A stretch of DNA of 64,000 bases from Marisa cornuarietis (Eukaryota > Mollusca > Gastropoda > Architaenioglossa > Ampullariidae). The translations under genes and the position numbers were made by a program. The notes below the pieces were generated by a model. The model searched no databases. It was not told where the DNA came from and saw nothing but the letters and a program-made list of their open reading frames with translations. Positions 1 through 9,596 of the stretch are shown here, piece by piece (within the stretch, counting starts at the first letter, position 1; each line of letters begins with the position of its first letter). The stretch lies in contig SMMW01000013.1 of NCBI GenBank assembly GCA_004794655.1, positions 1,634,001 to 1,698,000 of the forward strand. The letters run 5' to 3'.

Positions 1-1775
1 AATAGAAAAGGTAAACTCACATCAACTGAAAATCTGTTCAACCGTTTCTCAAAGATCTGGAATTGCTGTCATTGAAAACATCGGACTGAAAACCAACAAA
101 AAGTGTGTAAAAGGGTAAAAGACACATCGTAAAGTTCCCTTCAATGGACATTTTATGAAGTTCTGGCAAACTAAAGACTCCACAACTGGCGTATATTTAT
201 CGTTCTATAATCATCAGAACTTGTGTGTTTAGTAATTTACTAATTTTTAGTACAAAAGACCTACTGTGAGACCGAAGTCTGTTCCATGCAGTGAGTAATG
301 ACCGCCTGGTAAAGTCATTTTCTTATGCTGCTATTTAGTTTACCTCCAAAGAATGGATTAAAGTGATCATAGCAAATAAAAAAAAACAATAAAATATTTG
401 GATGATTCTGATGGTTGCAATTACAACAGCACCATATTCGCCAAAAGGCACAATGTTTTTCAATCTTGCATTGGGGTATTGTTTCCGAGGAGTGGGGGAT
501 TTTGGGTCCAGATTTAAAAGTAAGAATGAAATCGCACTACCAACAGGCAAACAGGACTTGGAAATATTGATTCACTCATTTTCCTCTTTTACAAATTCCA
601 TTATCTTGCAATCTTTCTCTTTAATTACCCTTTGTCGAGCAATTTTGCCCAGAAGTATACATTCAAAGAAAATTTTACTTTTGAATACACTTATCACAAT
701 GCTCTAAAATCTGCTGAGAAATAAAACATCGCTCTTACTAAATGGCCAGTAGAAAGCACAGGTCACAATAAAAAAAAGGTTTGTAAACAAATGAAATGCA
801 AAATACTCAGCATTGAGGGTCAATTTTAAACTATTAAAGGCTTCAAACGAATCAATCATCTAAACCGCAAAATTGACAACATCCGAGTCTGTCCAGGGTC
901 TGGCATCAGCAACACGACGACAAATCATCGACCGCCTGTCCACGCAAGATGTGGAATTACTGGGGGCTGCCTCCCTTCTATTGCACTCTCTTCCTCGAGA
1001 CATTCTTGCTGCTGCACAAACGACCGCAGGTTTCAGGTGCTGAGTAGTCTGCTCATTTTCAGGTTTAGTCCACATCGATTCTGCCTAAGCTCACCGCCAT
1101 CAGAGGGGCGCTGGTGTTAATTACCTGCCCCTGACCGACGACAGTCATGCTATGGCGTCCAGGGAGCCAGGTTCACAGTCTGCCGCTAACGACAAGCCCA
1201 AAGGCTAATTCCCTAGCAATTAGCTAAAATGTTTCTGGGATATTAACAGTTTAGCACACGGTCCTAGCTCGGGATGCGGGGTGAGCCTTGGTAAATACGT
1301 CACATACGAGTGCTGGAAGACATTACTTTGAAAAATATTCTTGCAAGGTTCTAATCTTTCGAACAGAATTGAGATGACAGCACGAAAGACACGAATCGTA
1401 AGTGAAGCACACGTTCTCTAATGATGTACTGTTAGTCCTGTTAGTCGCGGTTTGCTAATGACTGGCATCTCAAGCTCAACAATGTGATAACGCGGAGCAC
1501 GAGTGCCGTACTGTCACTTACTTCCAAACGGTGACCTTTGGCCTTCACACGCCATTCCCATACGCGCCTGCACAGGCGAACACGCTTTCACATTCCGCAC
1601 GTGCGAAGACGCACAAACGCACTGACACGCACGGACGCACACATCTTCGCAAACATCCGCTTGCAGACATTAAAATAAGCACGTAGGATTACTATGTTCT
1701 GGCTGACAGGCAGGCAATCGGTGACCCTACTGCACTCTGATCGATAGCGCCACCAGGTCGGTAAGTCGGAGTCAG
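1..1775. other. Unique non-coding DNA, no gene recognised
   Basis: This stretch carries only short overlapping open frames on both strands (for example 402-707 plus and 860-1075 minus) with no motif I recognise. Composition is AT-rich up to about 850 and closer to balanced from 850 to 1775. No terminal repeats or tandem arrays are evident. Confidence 0.5.
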
Positions 1776-1798
1776 AGCAGCAGCAGCAGCAGCAGCAG
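1776..1798 (+). repeat. (CAG)n microsatellite
   Basis: Seven perfect CAG units in a row, embedded in unique sequence with no open frame of note around them. Confidence 0.9.
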
Positions 1799-3094
1799 TC
1801 GAGCCTATTTCACGAGCGCAGAGAATAGAACCCACTGTCCGTAGAGTATCTTACTCATCACAAACCAGTTAGTGACCTAAGGTTCAACGACGACTATACG
1901 CCACAGCGAGTGGGGCTTCCCCCCCGACATTGTCCACACTCCCACACTTGAGCTGTGCTGCTGTCCTCGGACATCTCCTATAGTCCTTCTTTTGGCGAGG
2001 GAGTCAGCTTCAAAACAGCTGACGTTCTCAAATAATCGCAACTACTGCAGCCACCCAGCGAACTTTGATGTTAGTCTGGACGGCGTCTGCACCCCATCCT
2101 GTATCTTTTCCATTCATCTGTGCAAGCCATGTTGTATTGTTTTTTTTTCTATTCTTAATTTGCTTGCTCGTTTTGATATCCTCAGTGATTTGATTCTTTG
2201 ACGCTACATTCACTTTAAAGGCAACTTTCCTGGCATGGTCAGAAAGCGAAGGGGTTCAATGACTAAAGCTGGAAGGAACACGGTGCAATAAATAGTGATG
2301 GCTAGGGAGGAAAACGCCCACCCAGGAGCTGAAAATCTACTCGGCATGGGGTGTGGGGGTAAAAAAAATCATCCTATTTTCTCGCTCTCATTTTTATGGT
2401 GACTTTTCTGTTCGACTGCAGAATTCGTTATCGATGTAACAAGATTGAGGCAACATTTTTAATAATGTTATTCCGTCTGCTTCTTATTATCACATTTAAA
2501 GAGTGATATTAAAAGGGTGTTCACACACACACATAGTTTCCATCGTGATGACGAGGAATGTTGCGTATGTTATCTTAATGTTTAAAAAGTCATTTTTTTT
2601 AGTATCCTCTAGTTCTGATGTTTTGAAACATGTAGTGGTCTAGAAGGTAAAGTTGTATCAGACCAGTCAATAACTGTTTTAGCGCCAACAAAGAATCTCT
2701 CTACATATCCGAGCAGGAGATCCAATTTCTTTTTTCTTTTTTTCTTCAGACTTCCGCTCGGGGCTACATGACAGAGTCTTGAATTTTTTATATCCAAAAA
2801 ATCAATTTGCGAACAGCCGGCTAAAATCAGTGAGGAATCAAAAGCGTTTTTATTGTTTTTTTTTCCTTTTGGAGTGGGTGGCTTGTTTCCTGTTTTTTGT
2901 TTATGGTTAAGTTTTGTTTTGTAGCTTTACAGGTGCTCTACTTACTTCTGTTGGATCTCACACTTTCTAATGCTTCCTCAATGACTCAGCCCAAAGTTTT
3001 CTATAAGACTGTTCTTGCCGATTTTTTTTTCTAGGCTTTCAAATAAAAATTGTTTTATTTAATAGATTTGATGAGAGGTCAAGGTTGTCTCCTA
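1799..3094. other. Unique non-coding DNA with T-runs
   Basis: There is no supported gene here. The stretch contains many short homopolymer T/A runs and a short CA run near 2522-2533. The small frames around 1992-2213 and 2609-2797 have no recognisable domain and overlap in antisense. Confidence 0.5.
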
Positions 3095-3236
3095 TTCTTT
3101 CAGTCGTTGGAGAGTGAAGTGTTGAAGACCTCACTTTTCTCCGGCCAGCTTTTATACCCATAGCCTCCTCGCTGCCCTATCTTACCCAATCCTCCATGGA
3201 GTCTGGTACCCATTGCCTTCAGTTTGCCAGACGTTC
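3095..3236 (-). mobile_element. SINE family 2, truncated copy (tail part)
   Basis: Read on the minus strand, this segment shares an ordered set of blocks with the copy at 43215-43467. These are a GCAATGGGTACC block, an AGGATTGGG/GGCTTGGGG block, a GGCAGCGAGG block, a segment around GCTGGCCGGAG, and an ending with AACAC-TTCACTCTCCAACGAC. The order and spacing match, so both are copies of one interspersed family. The tRNA-like head seen in the other copy is missing, and a run of 12 G/C sits where the homology begins. It is therefore a 5'-truncated or eroded copy. The family name is unknown to me. Confidence 0.55.
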
Positions 3237-3238
3237 GT

Positions 3239-3250
3239 GGGGGGGGGGGG
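3239..3250 (+). repeat. G homopolymer run
   Basis: An uninterrupted run of 12 G at the edge of the SINE-2 fragment. It is prone to length error and could be a G-quadruplex-forming spot. Confidence 0.8.
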
Positions 3251-3251
3251 C

Positions 3252-4499
3252 GGTTGTTTTGCCACAAGAGTATCTGCGTCCTCGATAGATAAATGAGTAG
3301 TGAAGTAATTCAACTAAATGACTACATGAAAAATTACTTAATGTAAAATGTCAATATTTAAGGAACATATGCGTTACTATGGTGACAAGCATTCACTCCC
3401 GTTACCCTCTGTTTAAACTGCTTAGCTCCACGTCCCTCTGCTCAGTGTCATCCCACCCAACCTTTGTTAAAGCAATTTAACATGGCATGAAGCGTGCCAC
3501 CCGACTAATGCACATTAATAATTATATGTAATTGTAGTCGCTAGATTTAAGTCCGTGTCATTGGTTTTCCTTATTTAACTGTCCACGCTCCCGCACAATT
3601 TCGCTGGGGTCTGTGTGTGGTGAGGTTTACAGCTACAGAAAGCTGACGGCGTCGGTGCAGAAGCATCTTAAAACATGTGATCATGTAATAGCAGGAGTGT
3701 ACCGGTATTTAGAAGTGATTTTCAGGCTTTGTAACCCCAGGTAATTAAAACCAATGCTTGTGCTTCGAATGTTCATATCGCAACACACGAAAGGTGGCGC
3801 GCGCGCCCAGTCAGGTGAATGCACTCGCACGTGCGATGATTCGTTTACAGAAGTTTGGTCTCTCCATCCACCATACTTTACAGCAGGTGCTGTCTCAGTC
3901 GCAACATTGGAAATATGGGTAGACACATGCCTGGCTCAGGGGCAAGTCTGGCTGCCCTTACCTTTCGCTGGAGCTGACAACCGGTACAAGGGAAGTAAGC
4001 CAGGTTCTGGCCATTGCCTTCAGGACTAGCAGAGTGAATAGACAACTCATAATGAAACATATTGTACCTTTCTGCCTACTTGTGTGCGTAGAGGGTAGAA
4101 GGGATGAGTGAGTGAAGGAAATAAACAGAGACATGTTAATAATAAACCAAAAATAATCCGATAAACTTCTTAAACAAACTAGCCTTTCTTTCATACTTAG
4201 GGGGCAAATTACCAGAGGAACTCTTCATACGAGAGATGATTAACTTATTAGGACTTCAAGGACTTGAGAAATAGGTGGAAGTTAACTCATTAGGAGCCAA
4301 AGTACTTCAAAAATAAGAAACATTCGAGTCAAAGCTTCCGTAACCTCAAGATTTGGGGTGAATGCCATATGTAACCAATGGTTTAGTGGTGAACGTTCGA
4401 AACTTTAGAACTGTGGTCAACATGTTGAGTCCATGTTTCTCAGCCAATACATTGCTATCATATTTGCCACTACAATAAAACGTTGAGAACATCTTTGCA
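3252..4499. other. Unique non-coding DNA, no gene recognised
   Basis: Open frames of 60-90 codons near 3681-4194 overlap one another on both strands with no recognisable protein family. I see no clear repeat. Confidence 0.45.
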
Positions 4500-5090
4500 G
4501 GTTCTCGCCATGATTGTTTCTCTGAATTTCTCTTCTCCTACATTCCAGCCAGACAGCTCTGCTCTTCGTCTGAAAACTATACTCTACCTATCTCTATCAC
4601 CAGAATAACAATACATGGTCACTGGATTTTTGGTTACTGTGTTGCCAAACAGTGGAACTCACCTCCATCCCATATCCGCCACCTACCCACCATCGAATCC
4701 TGTAACCGTGCACTAGAAACACATTATGTTCCATTAGCATTACTCTTTACACCAATCGAAATGCAAGTTCATTTTCTAACCCTTTCTTTCAGTTTTTTTC
4801 GTCTATTGATTAGTTGTCAATAGTTGGGATTAGAGTTTATTGACTAGTTCTCCTGCTTGTCTTCCTGTGCAGATTTATGATACTCTCCATCCTTGCTGTT
4901 TGGTCCCTGATCCCTCTTAGCGTCTTCTATGTTTGTCTTTTATTACTTGTCTGCACGGCTGTTTCTCCGTCCGTACTTCGTATGTTTCCCACGTGTCCTT
5001 CTTGTCTTAAGCTCTGAAAGCATGCTTCTTCGTGAGCGTGATCACGTGCCATATAAATCCCACGTTTATTATTAGTTTATTTACAATTTC
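4500..5090 (+). mobile_element. CR1-like LINE, carboxyl end of reverse transcriptase and 3' end (degraded)
   Basis: A plus-strand frame at about 4546-4740 reads through the carboxyl end of a CR1/Jockey-group polyprotein. Visible landmarks are GHWIFGYCVAKQWNSPPSHIR (21 residues in the family motif F-x-Y/V-x-A-P-x-x-W-N-S-L-P, here partly changed) followed by a conserved ESCNRALETH. In intact relatives this reads like SFKRALKTHLF. The expected carboxyl stop is followed by about 300 bp of 3' UTR. It ends near 5040-5090 with a GTGCCATATAAATCCCACG segment followed by TTATTATTA, the usual form of a CR1-like 3' terminus. Upstream domains are absent, as expected for a 5'-truncated copy. Clade assignment is by motif only. 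Confidence 0.55.
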
Positions 5091-6820
5091 AAAGATTTGA
5101 CGCTCGCGAACTTTGCCCTCTTGAGAACGACCTTCAGCTACTTTCTTCGTGGTTTGTTAAACATCAGTCTGTTTTGTCGCAACTTAGTAACTTTTGCCTC
5201 CATGTCAATTGTTCTTTAACGGGATCCCTATGTAATCTGATCGCTTAATTAGAGTTGGTTACCGAATATCCGAAATCTTCATGTCTCATCTAGAAGGGAG
5301 TTGGAACTAACTGGGGTAACCGTAGCGGTATTCGTAAGAACAGCGCATTCTTGGGCAAGGATCAAAACGGCAAGGACTTCGAAAATGACCGTGAAGACAA
5401 GTGCCTGTACTATACTATAGCTTTATATTGAGTATCTGCTTCACCGACCAAAGGACTATAAATTTAAAAGGTACGCAAGTTTGCGGTCACATACCTTAAA
5501 CGTCGATGAACCACACACACAAAATTACCAGCAGTTTACAAGTACACCCTAGAAACCCAGAACAAGAAGGTTACACAGCATTAGAATTTGATAAACAAGA
5601 CAGAATCTTACCTCAGATGAAAGGAAAGATGTGAGCAGAGCAGTTTAAGACGAGGGTGTCCCACAATTTCGTAGCCATCTCACTCTGTGACACGACTGCA
5701 CCGAAGAGACTTTCGTCCCAAAGAAACTTGCGTGTACTGGCTCAGCTGAAACAGAGAAAACTATGATAAGAATTCGTAGTCACAAAACTTTCGTCTTAAG
5801 GCTTAAATATAGTGAGAATGTGCATGCACTTACGATAATTACATTTTTGTTAGGAATGTAAAACTAAACCTTTCTTCTCCTCACTCCAGTTCAAACTTCA
5901 GTCGATCAATCCACTAGCTTCCTCAAACTCCCGCCTTGCTTCACAGAGAAGACAGACTGCGCATAATTTATTAGCAATCGTTTTGAAACCAAGACAGATT
6001 TCTTCAGCCTGCATGGCGAGGGGGTTAAAAGAAAAGAGTGAATCGATCCTGAATGGTGGCTGTTCACAGAGTTTACGACTAAACTACAGCCATGGCAGTG
6101 AACTACCGCCATGACGACGGAAGATTTAGAAGGAGAGACATTGAAAGACAAGTTACCTGAGGAGGTATATTGTCACATAAAATGAATTTTGGGTCAATCA
6201 AAACGATCTCGTAGAGACAGAACCCCCCCCCTCCCTCAACTATTGCATGTCCTTTTATGGAAAGTGAGAAAATTTCCACAAAACTGGAAAATCTTCTCCA
6301 AGATGTACTACTTTTCGTTCTGAAGAGTACAGTCCAAGAAAATGAATCAGTTGTTCGTACTATGGTGACACAGTTCAGTTCTACCTCGGATGTGGCCAAG
6401 AACATCCAACGGCGGCAGTCTGATGGTGATCGATAACATTGTCTATGGCATAAGCCCTTCTCCAAGCTGTCTACACTTGGCTGTAGACTGTTCACTCATC
6501 GATGACGCCGACAAGAGAGCAGTCTGCGTGACCACGTGCTCACAAACAATGGCGATTGACCTCTTTCAGCACAATGGCCGGGGTCCCTATCTCTGAGTTT
6601 ATGACGAAGATGATTGCGGTAGAGGTATTAGCCAGCGGCATCCGGGGCTGAGGGAAAAAAAAGTATTGTTACGAGAACTATGGCGGAAAATAAATTATTC
6701 TGTTCACAGATACACACAAACGCACACACACACAATTTCACGCATAAACACGTGTGCGCACGCACGTTTCTCTTCCTGTTTCTCAAAAAATCCCCGTCTT
6801 CCTGTCTTGATATTACGTCG
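5091..6820. other. Unique non-coding DNA, one small unexplained frame
   Basis: No gene is supported. A plus-strand frame at 6259-6438 (59 codons, containing KISTKLENLLQDVLLFVLKS) has a helix-like, leucine-rich composition. It has no recognised family, and the opposite strand is also open (6103-6495). I see no splice-site context that would select either. Confidence 0.35.

Positions 6821-6867
<47 letters not shown>
6821..6867 (+). repeat. (TCA)n microsatellite
   Basis: Nearly 16 perfect TCA units. It generates artificial poly-His and poly-Ser frames that are not genes. Confidence 0.95.
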
Positions 6868-7284
6868 GCTATCATCTCTTTTTATTTTGCATCTTCTTTT
6901 TTCAACTAACCAATGTTGTTGAAGATCGATTTCGCTAAACTTCGCACAAGAATCGTTAGTCCCCGCGATCGTCCCTGTCCCATGATCTGAACTGGTGAAA
7001 TGTGCTCACTCTTTCACGTCGGCTATGTCAGTTTTTTTTTCACAGAGAGGATAAGAGTGGCAGGACCATTCTTCCGGCGACCACTGTACAGAAGAAGTGC
7101 ACTTCTGTGAAGACTAGTGGGTGCCAAAACCACTGGAACCCTGGTCAGCTTATACAGCCAGACTAGGCTCTTGAGGGCCCAACCGGGATTTAATTTTGTT
7201 CCCGGTATACTCGCCAGTCCTGCGAGAAGCTTAACGTCTTATACAGAAGCTGAATAGATTTTTCTTGTACATGTGTGAGCGCAC

Positions 7285-7285
<1 letters not shown>

Positions 7286-7330
<45 letters not shown>
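7286..7330 (+). repeat. (GT)n microsatellite
   Basis: About 22 perfect GT units within AT-rich unique DNA. Confidence 0.95.
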
Positions 7331-7333
<3 letters not shown>

Positions 7334-7707
7334 AAAATACCAGGACTTTTCTTAGTTATCCGGTATTATTGTTATTATTGCACATTTACCAAATTTAAAA
7401 GAGGCTTTGTGAGCTTACAAAATAGGAAAATTCTCTCTTTTTTGAATCTTGCATGCTTGAAGACAGAGACTACATAAATGAGAAAAGTAGAATTGTGTGG
7501 CCTCACAGGACGGGACAGGAGGGGAAGGACAAATGAGACCAGATTCTCTGATTTGTCTGGTAGCACATTTTTCACAGAACTGATTAATTTAAAAGTCTGA
7601 CCTGCAAATTGTGATTCAGTGTCATCAATATTCTCCGCGAGATTCCATCCGTAAAAAATGGCGTATTGATGTTTAGGGGACTGTTGTCTAAGACAATGAA
7701 AGCACTT

Positions 7708-7708
7708 A

Positions 7709-7748
<40 letters not shown>
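7708..7748 (+). repeat. (AAAG)n microsatellite
   Basis: Ten AAAG units, all purine on the plus strand. Confidence 0.95.
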
Positions 7749-8173
7749 GAATTATAATATAATGGTTCCAATGTATTCAAAGACGGGGACTTGTTTCCAG
7801 GGCACATGCTCTAAATCAAGAGGATATAAATGCCTGGCAGGTGTGTATGTGCGTGTACTCGCCTATGACGTTTGCAGGCTGTGTATCAGCAGGGTCTGGT
7901 CCCATACCTCACCTCTCATTTCATTTCGGCATTTGTGCACGCTTGTTCACACGTGAAAAACACGTTTACACTTTGCGTAAACCTATAATGAACATGTTCC
8001 CATTTTGTTTGAAGCATGTAATACTCATATTTACAAGAACGATTATCATGTTTACACTTAAAAGAAATTTTTCGGACAATCGGGATGAAAGAAGCTGGGA
8101 ATGTAGTCGTTTAGGCCTCGTCTGCAAATGAAGGCGACTACGTCACTTCCTCGTCTAGGGTCAAGGCCGAGAA
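7749..8173. other. Unique non-coding DNA
   Basis: No recognisable coding, RNA or repeat feature. Short frames overlap in several phases. Confidence 0.4.
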
Positions 8174-8252
8174 TGTCGATGCATACTGACGAACGACTCT
8201 CAGGTTTCTCACGCGCGGCAGTGTACTTTTGCCTTGAACATCCTCCCGTGAG

Positions 8253-8597
8253 ATGACGAATGTCCCTCCCACATCTCGGCAGCACACAGGCTACGACATT
8301 GGCTTGGAGGTCAGCCCCCCGCCCCCCCCCCCGACTTTCACTTTATCATCTGATGACGTGTCCTTTTCTTGCCCCCAGTCTCCTGACACCCGCTCTGGCC
8401 TCACCCTCACTCCCATCCCGGCCCACTCCCCCGGCCAAGCCACTCTGATGCCATCGTCTTTGTTGAGCTTTAACGTTTCCCTGCGCCTGCGCACGGACGT
8501 CACGTGCAGTGTCTCTGTGTGCAACTACACATCCCTGGATGCGAAATCGCTCTTCCTCAAAGAGGGAACACCAAAGTCCATCTACCAGAGGGTCTGA
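8253..8597 (+). other. GC-rich open frame, possible exon, unrecognised
   Basis: A 114-codon plus-strand frame lies in a locally GC-rich patch (about 8200-8590). The part after residue 50 has a GC-biased third position and reads SFNVSLRLRTDVTCSVSVC then a lysine-rich end before the stop. The first part is interrupted by a poly-C run (8313-8331) that would encode poly-Pro. Two minus-strand frames (8291-8524 and 8346-8624) are equally open. Openness is therefore a by-product of GC content and does not select a strand. I recognise no domain. It may be an exon, a CpG-rich regulatory patch or nothing. Confidence 0.2.
8313..8331 (+). repeat. Poly-C run (interrupted)
   Basis: Two C-runs split by one G (6 C, then 10 or more C). 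It explains the proline-rich translation of the overlapping frame. Confidence 0.85.
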
Positions 8598-8624
8598 AAT
8601 ATGCAAACATTTAACGAAACTCAA

Positions 8625-9558
8625 TGAAAAGAGGTGAGCAATTAAATTGTATATCTTTGACGAATGCCGACGACAAATTATCGACGTTAATATGTAACAG
8701 AAACCGCATTCTCATAAATATATGCAACTCTTAACTTACTTGCGCAATAAACCTAAAACTTCAGAGCTTTAATAAAACCCTCAAAAGGTCTTCACAAAAA
8801 CGAAGATAAATTGCACATCTAGAAAAATCAAATAAACCTGCAAGGATCGAACTCGCTACTTGAGCACACAAGCTGTCGGCGTTCCTCTGTTCCCGCTTCA
8901 CTGCAAACTGTTAACAAAATTGAAGTTAAATATTTGACCGTTTGATTAAATAGGTAGTATCTATTAACCTGCAGATGGCTGAGATCTTCTGTCTCATATT
9001 CATTCAAAGGTAGGAAAAATCCTTTCTTCTTAGCTGTCAGCGTTAGTTTACGCCATCTTGACTCGTGACCTCCACGTACTGCTATTCTCGTGGGGATGTC
9101 ACAGTTCCGGTTGGCAGCTGGAAGCTTCACGAAGATGAACCCACTGGTGTAATAATTACAATCCCGCATCTGATCCTGATAACGTTACTGTGTGTCAGGA
9201 AAGTTTACTTCCACACTTGTTTTTTTGAAAATTGTAAACTAGCAATTAGGTGTGTCCATTTATTTTTTTACTTCGACTGCTCTCCACTTATTGGTAGTTG
9301 TAGCAGTGTCTTGTGAGCAAAATTTGTCTAAAGGAAGTAAATATTTTAGAAGGGATATAGAAGGCACGGAACTTGATCCTCGTTGTCCACTTGATGTTCA
9401 AAATAATTTTCATCGTCATAATTAAATTTGTGTTATCGCAGTAAGAGAGGGGACATTGGTATGACGAGAGTAATAACTAGATACTGGAGCCTGGGCACAG
9501 CTTGCTTGATACATCACTGATTTTAATACTTCCCAGAAATAGCACTGTTTGCAATACC
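8625..9558. other. Unique non-coding DNA with a weak tRNA-like patch
   Basis: No gene is supported. Around 8828-8880 the minus strand contains GAGTTCGATCC, which matches a pol III B-box. No convincing A-box is at the right distance, so I do not call a SINE. The rest is AT-rich unique sequence flanking the RTE insertion. Confidence 0.4.
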
Positions 9559-9571
9559 GTCCAGAAACATC
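9559..9571 (+). repeat. RTE target-site duplication, 3' copy
   Basis: The 13-mer GTCCAGAAACATC occurs here and again at 12758-12770, exactly bracketing the RTE element. The final C could instead belong to the tail, giving 12 bp. Confidence 0.85.
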
Positions 9572-9596
9572 TTCTTCTTCTTATTCTTCTTATTCC
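9572..9596 (-). repeat. RTE 3' tail (AAG/AAT repeats)
   Basis: Read on the minus strand, the stop codon TAA is inside a tail of GAATAAGAAGAATAAGAAG type that ends in AAGAAGAAG directly against the target duplication. RTE elements characteristically end in short repeats of this kind. Confidence 0.8.

Noticed and set aside
8828..8900. tRNA gene suggested by GAGTTCGATCC (minus)
   Set aside because: No A-box at the right distance and no cloverleaf arms; at best a decayed SINE trace.
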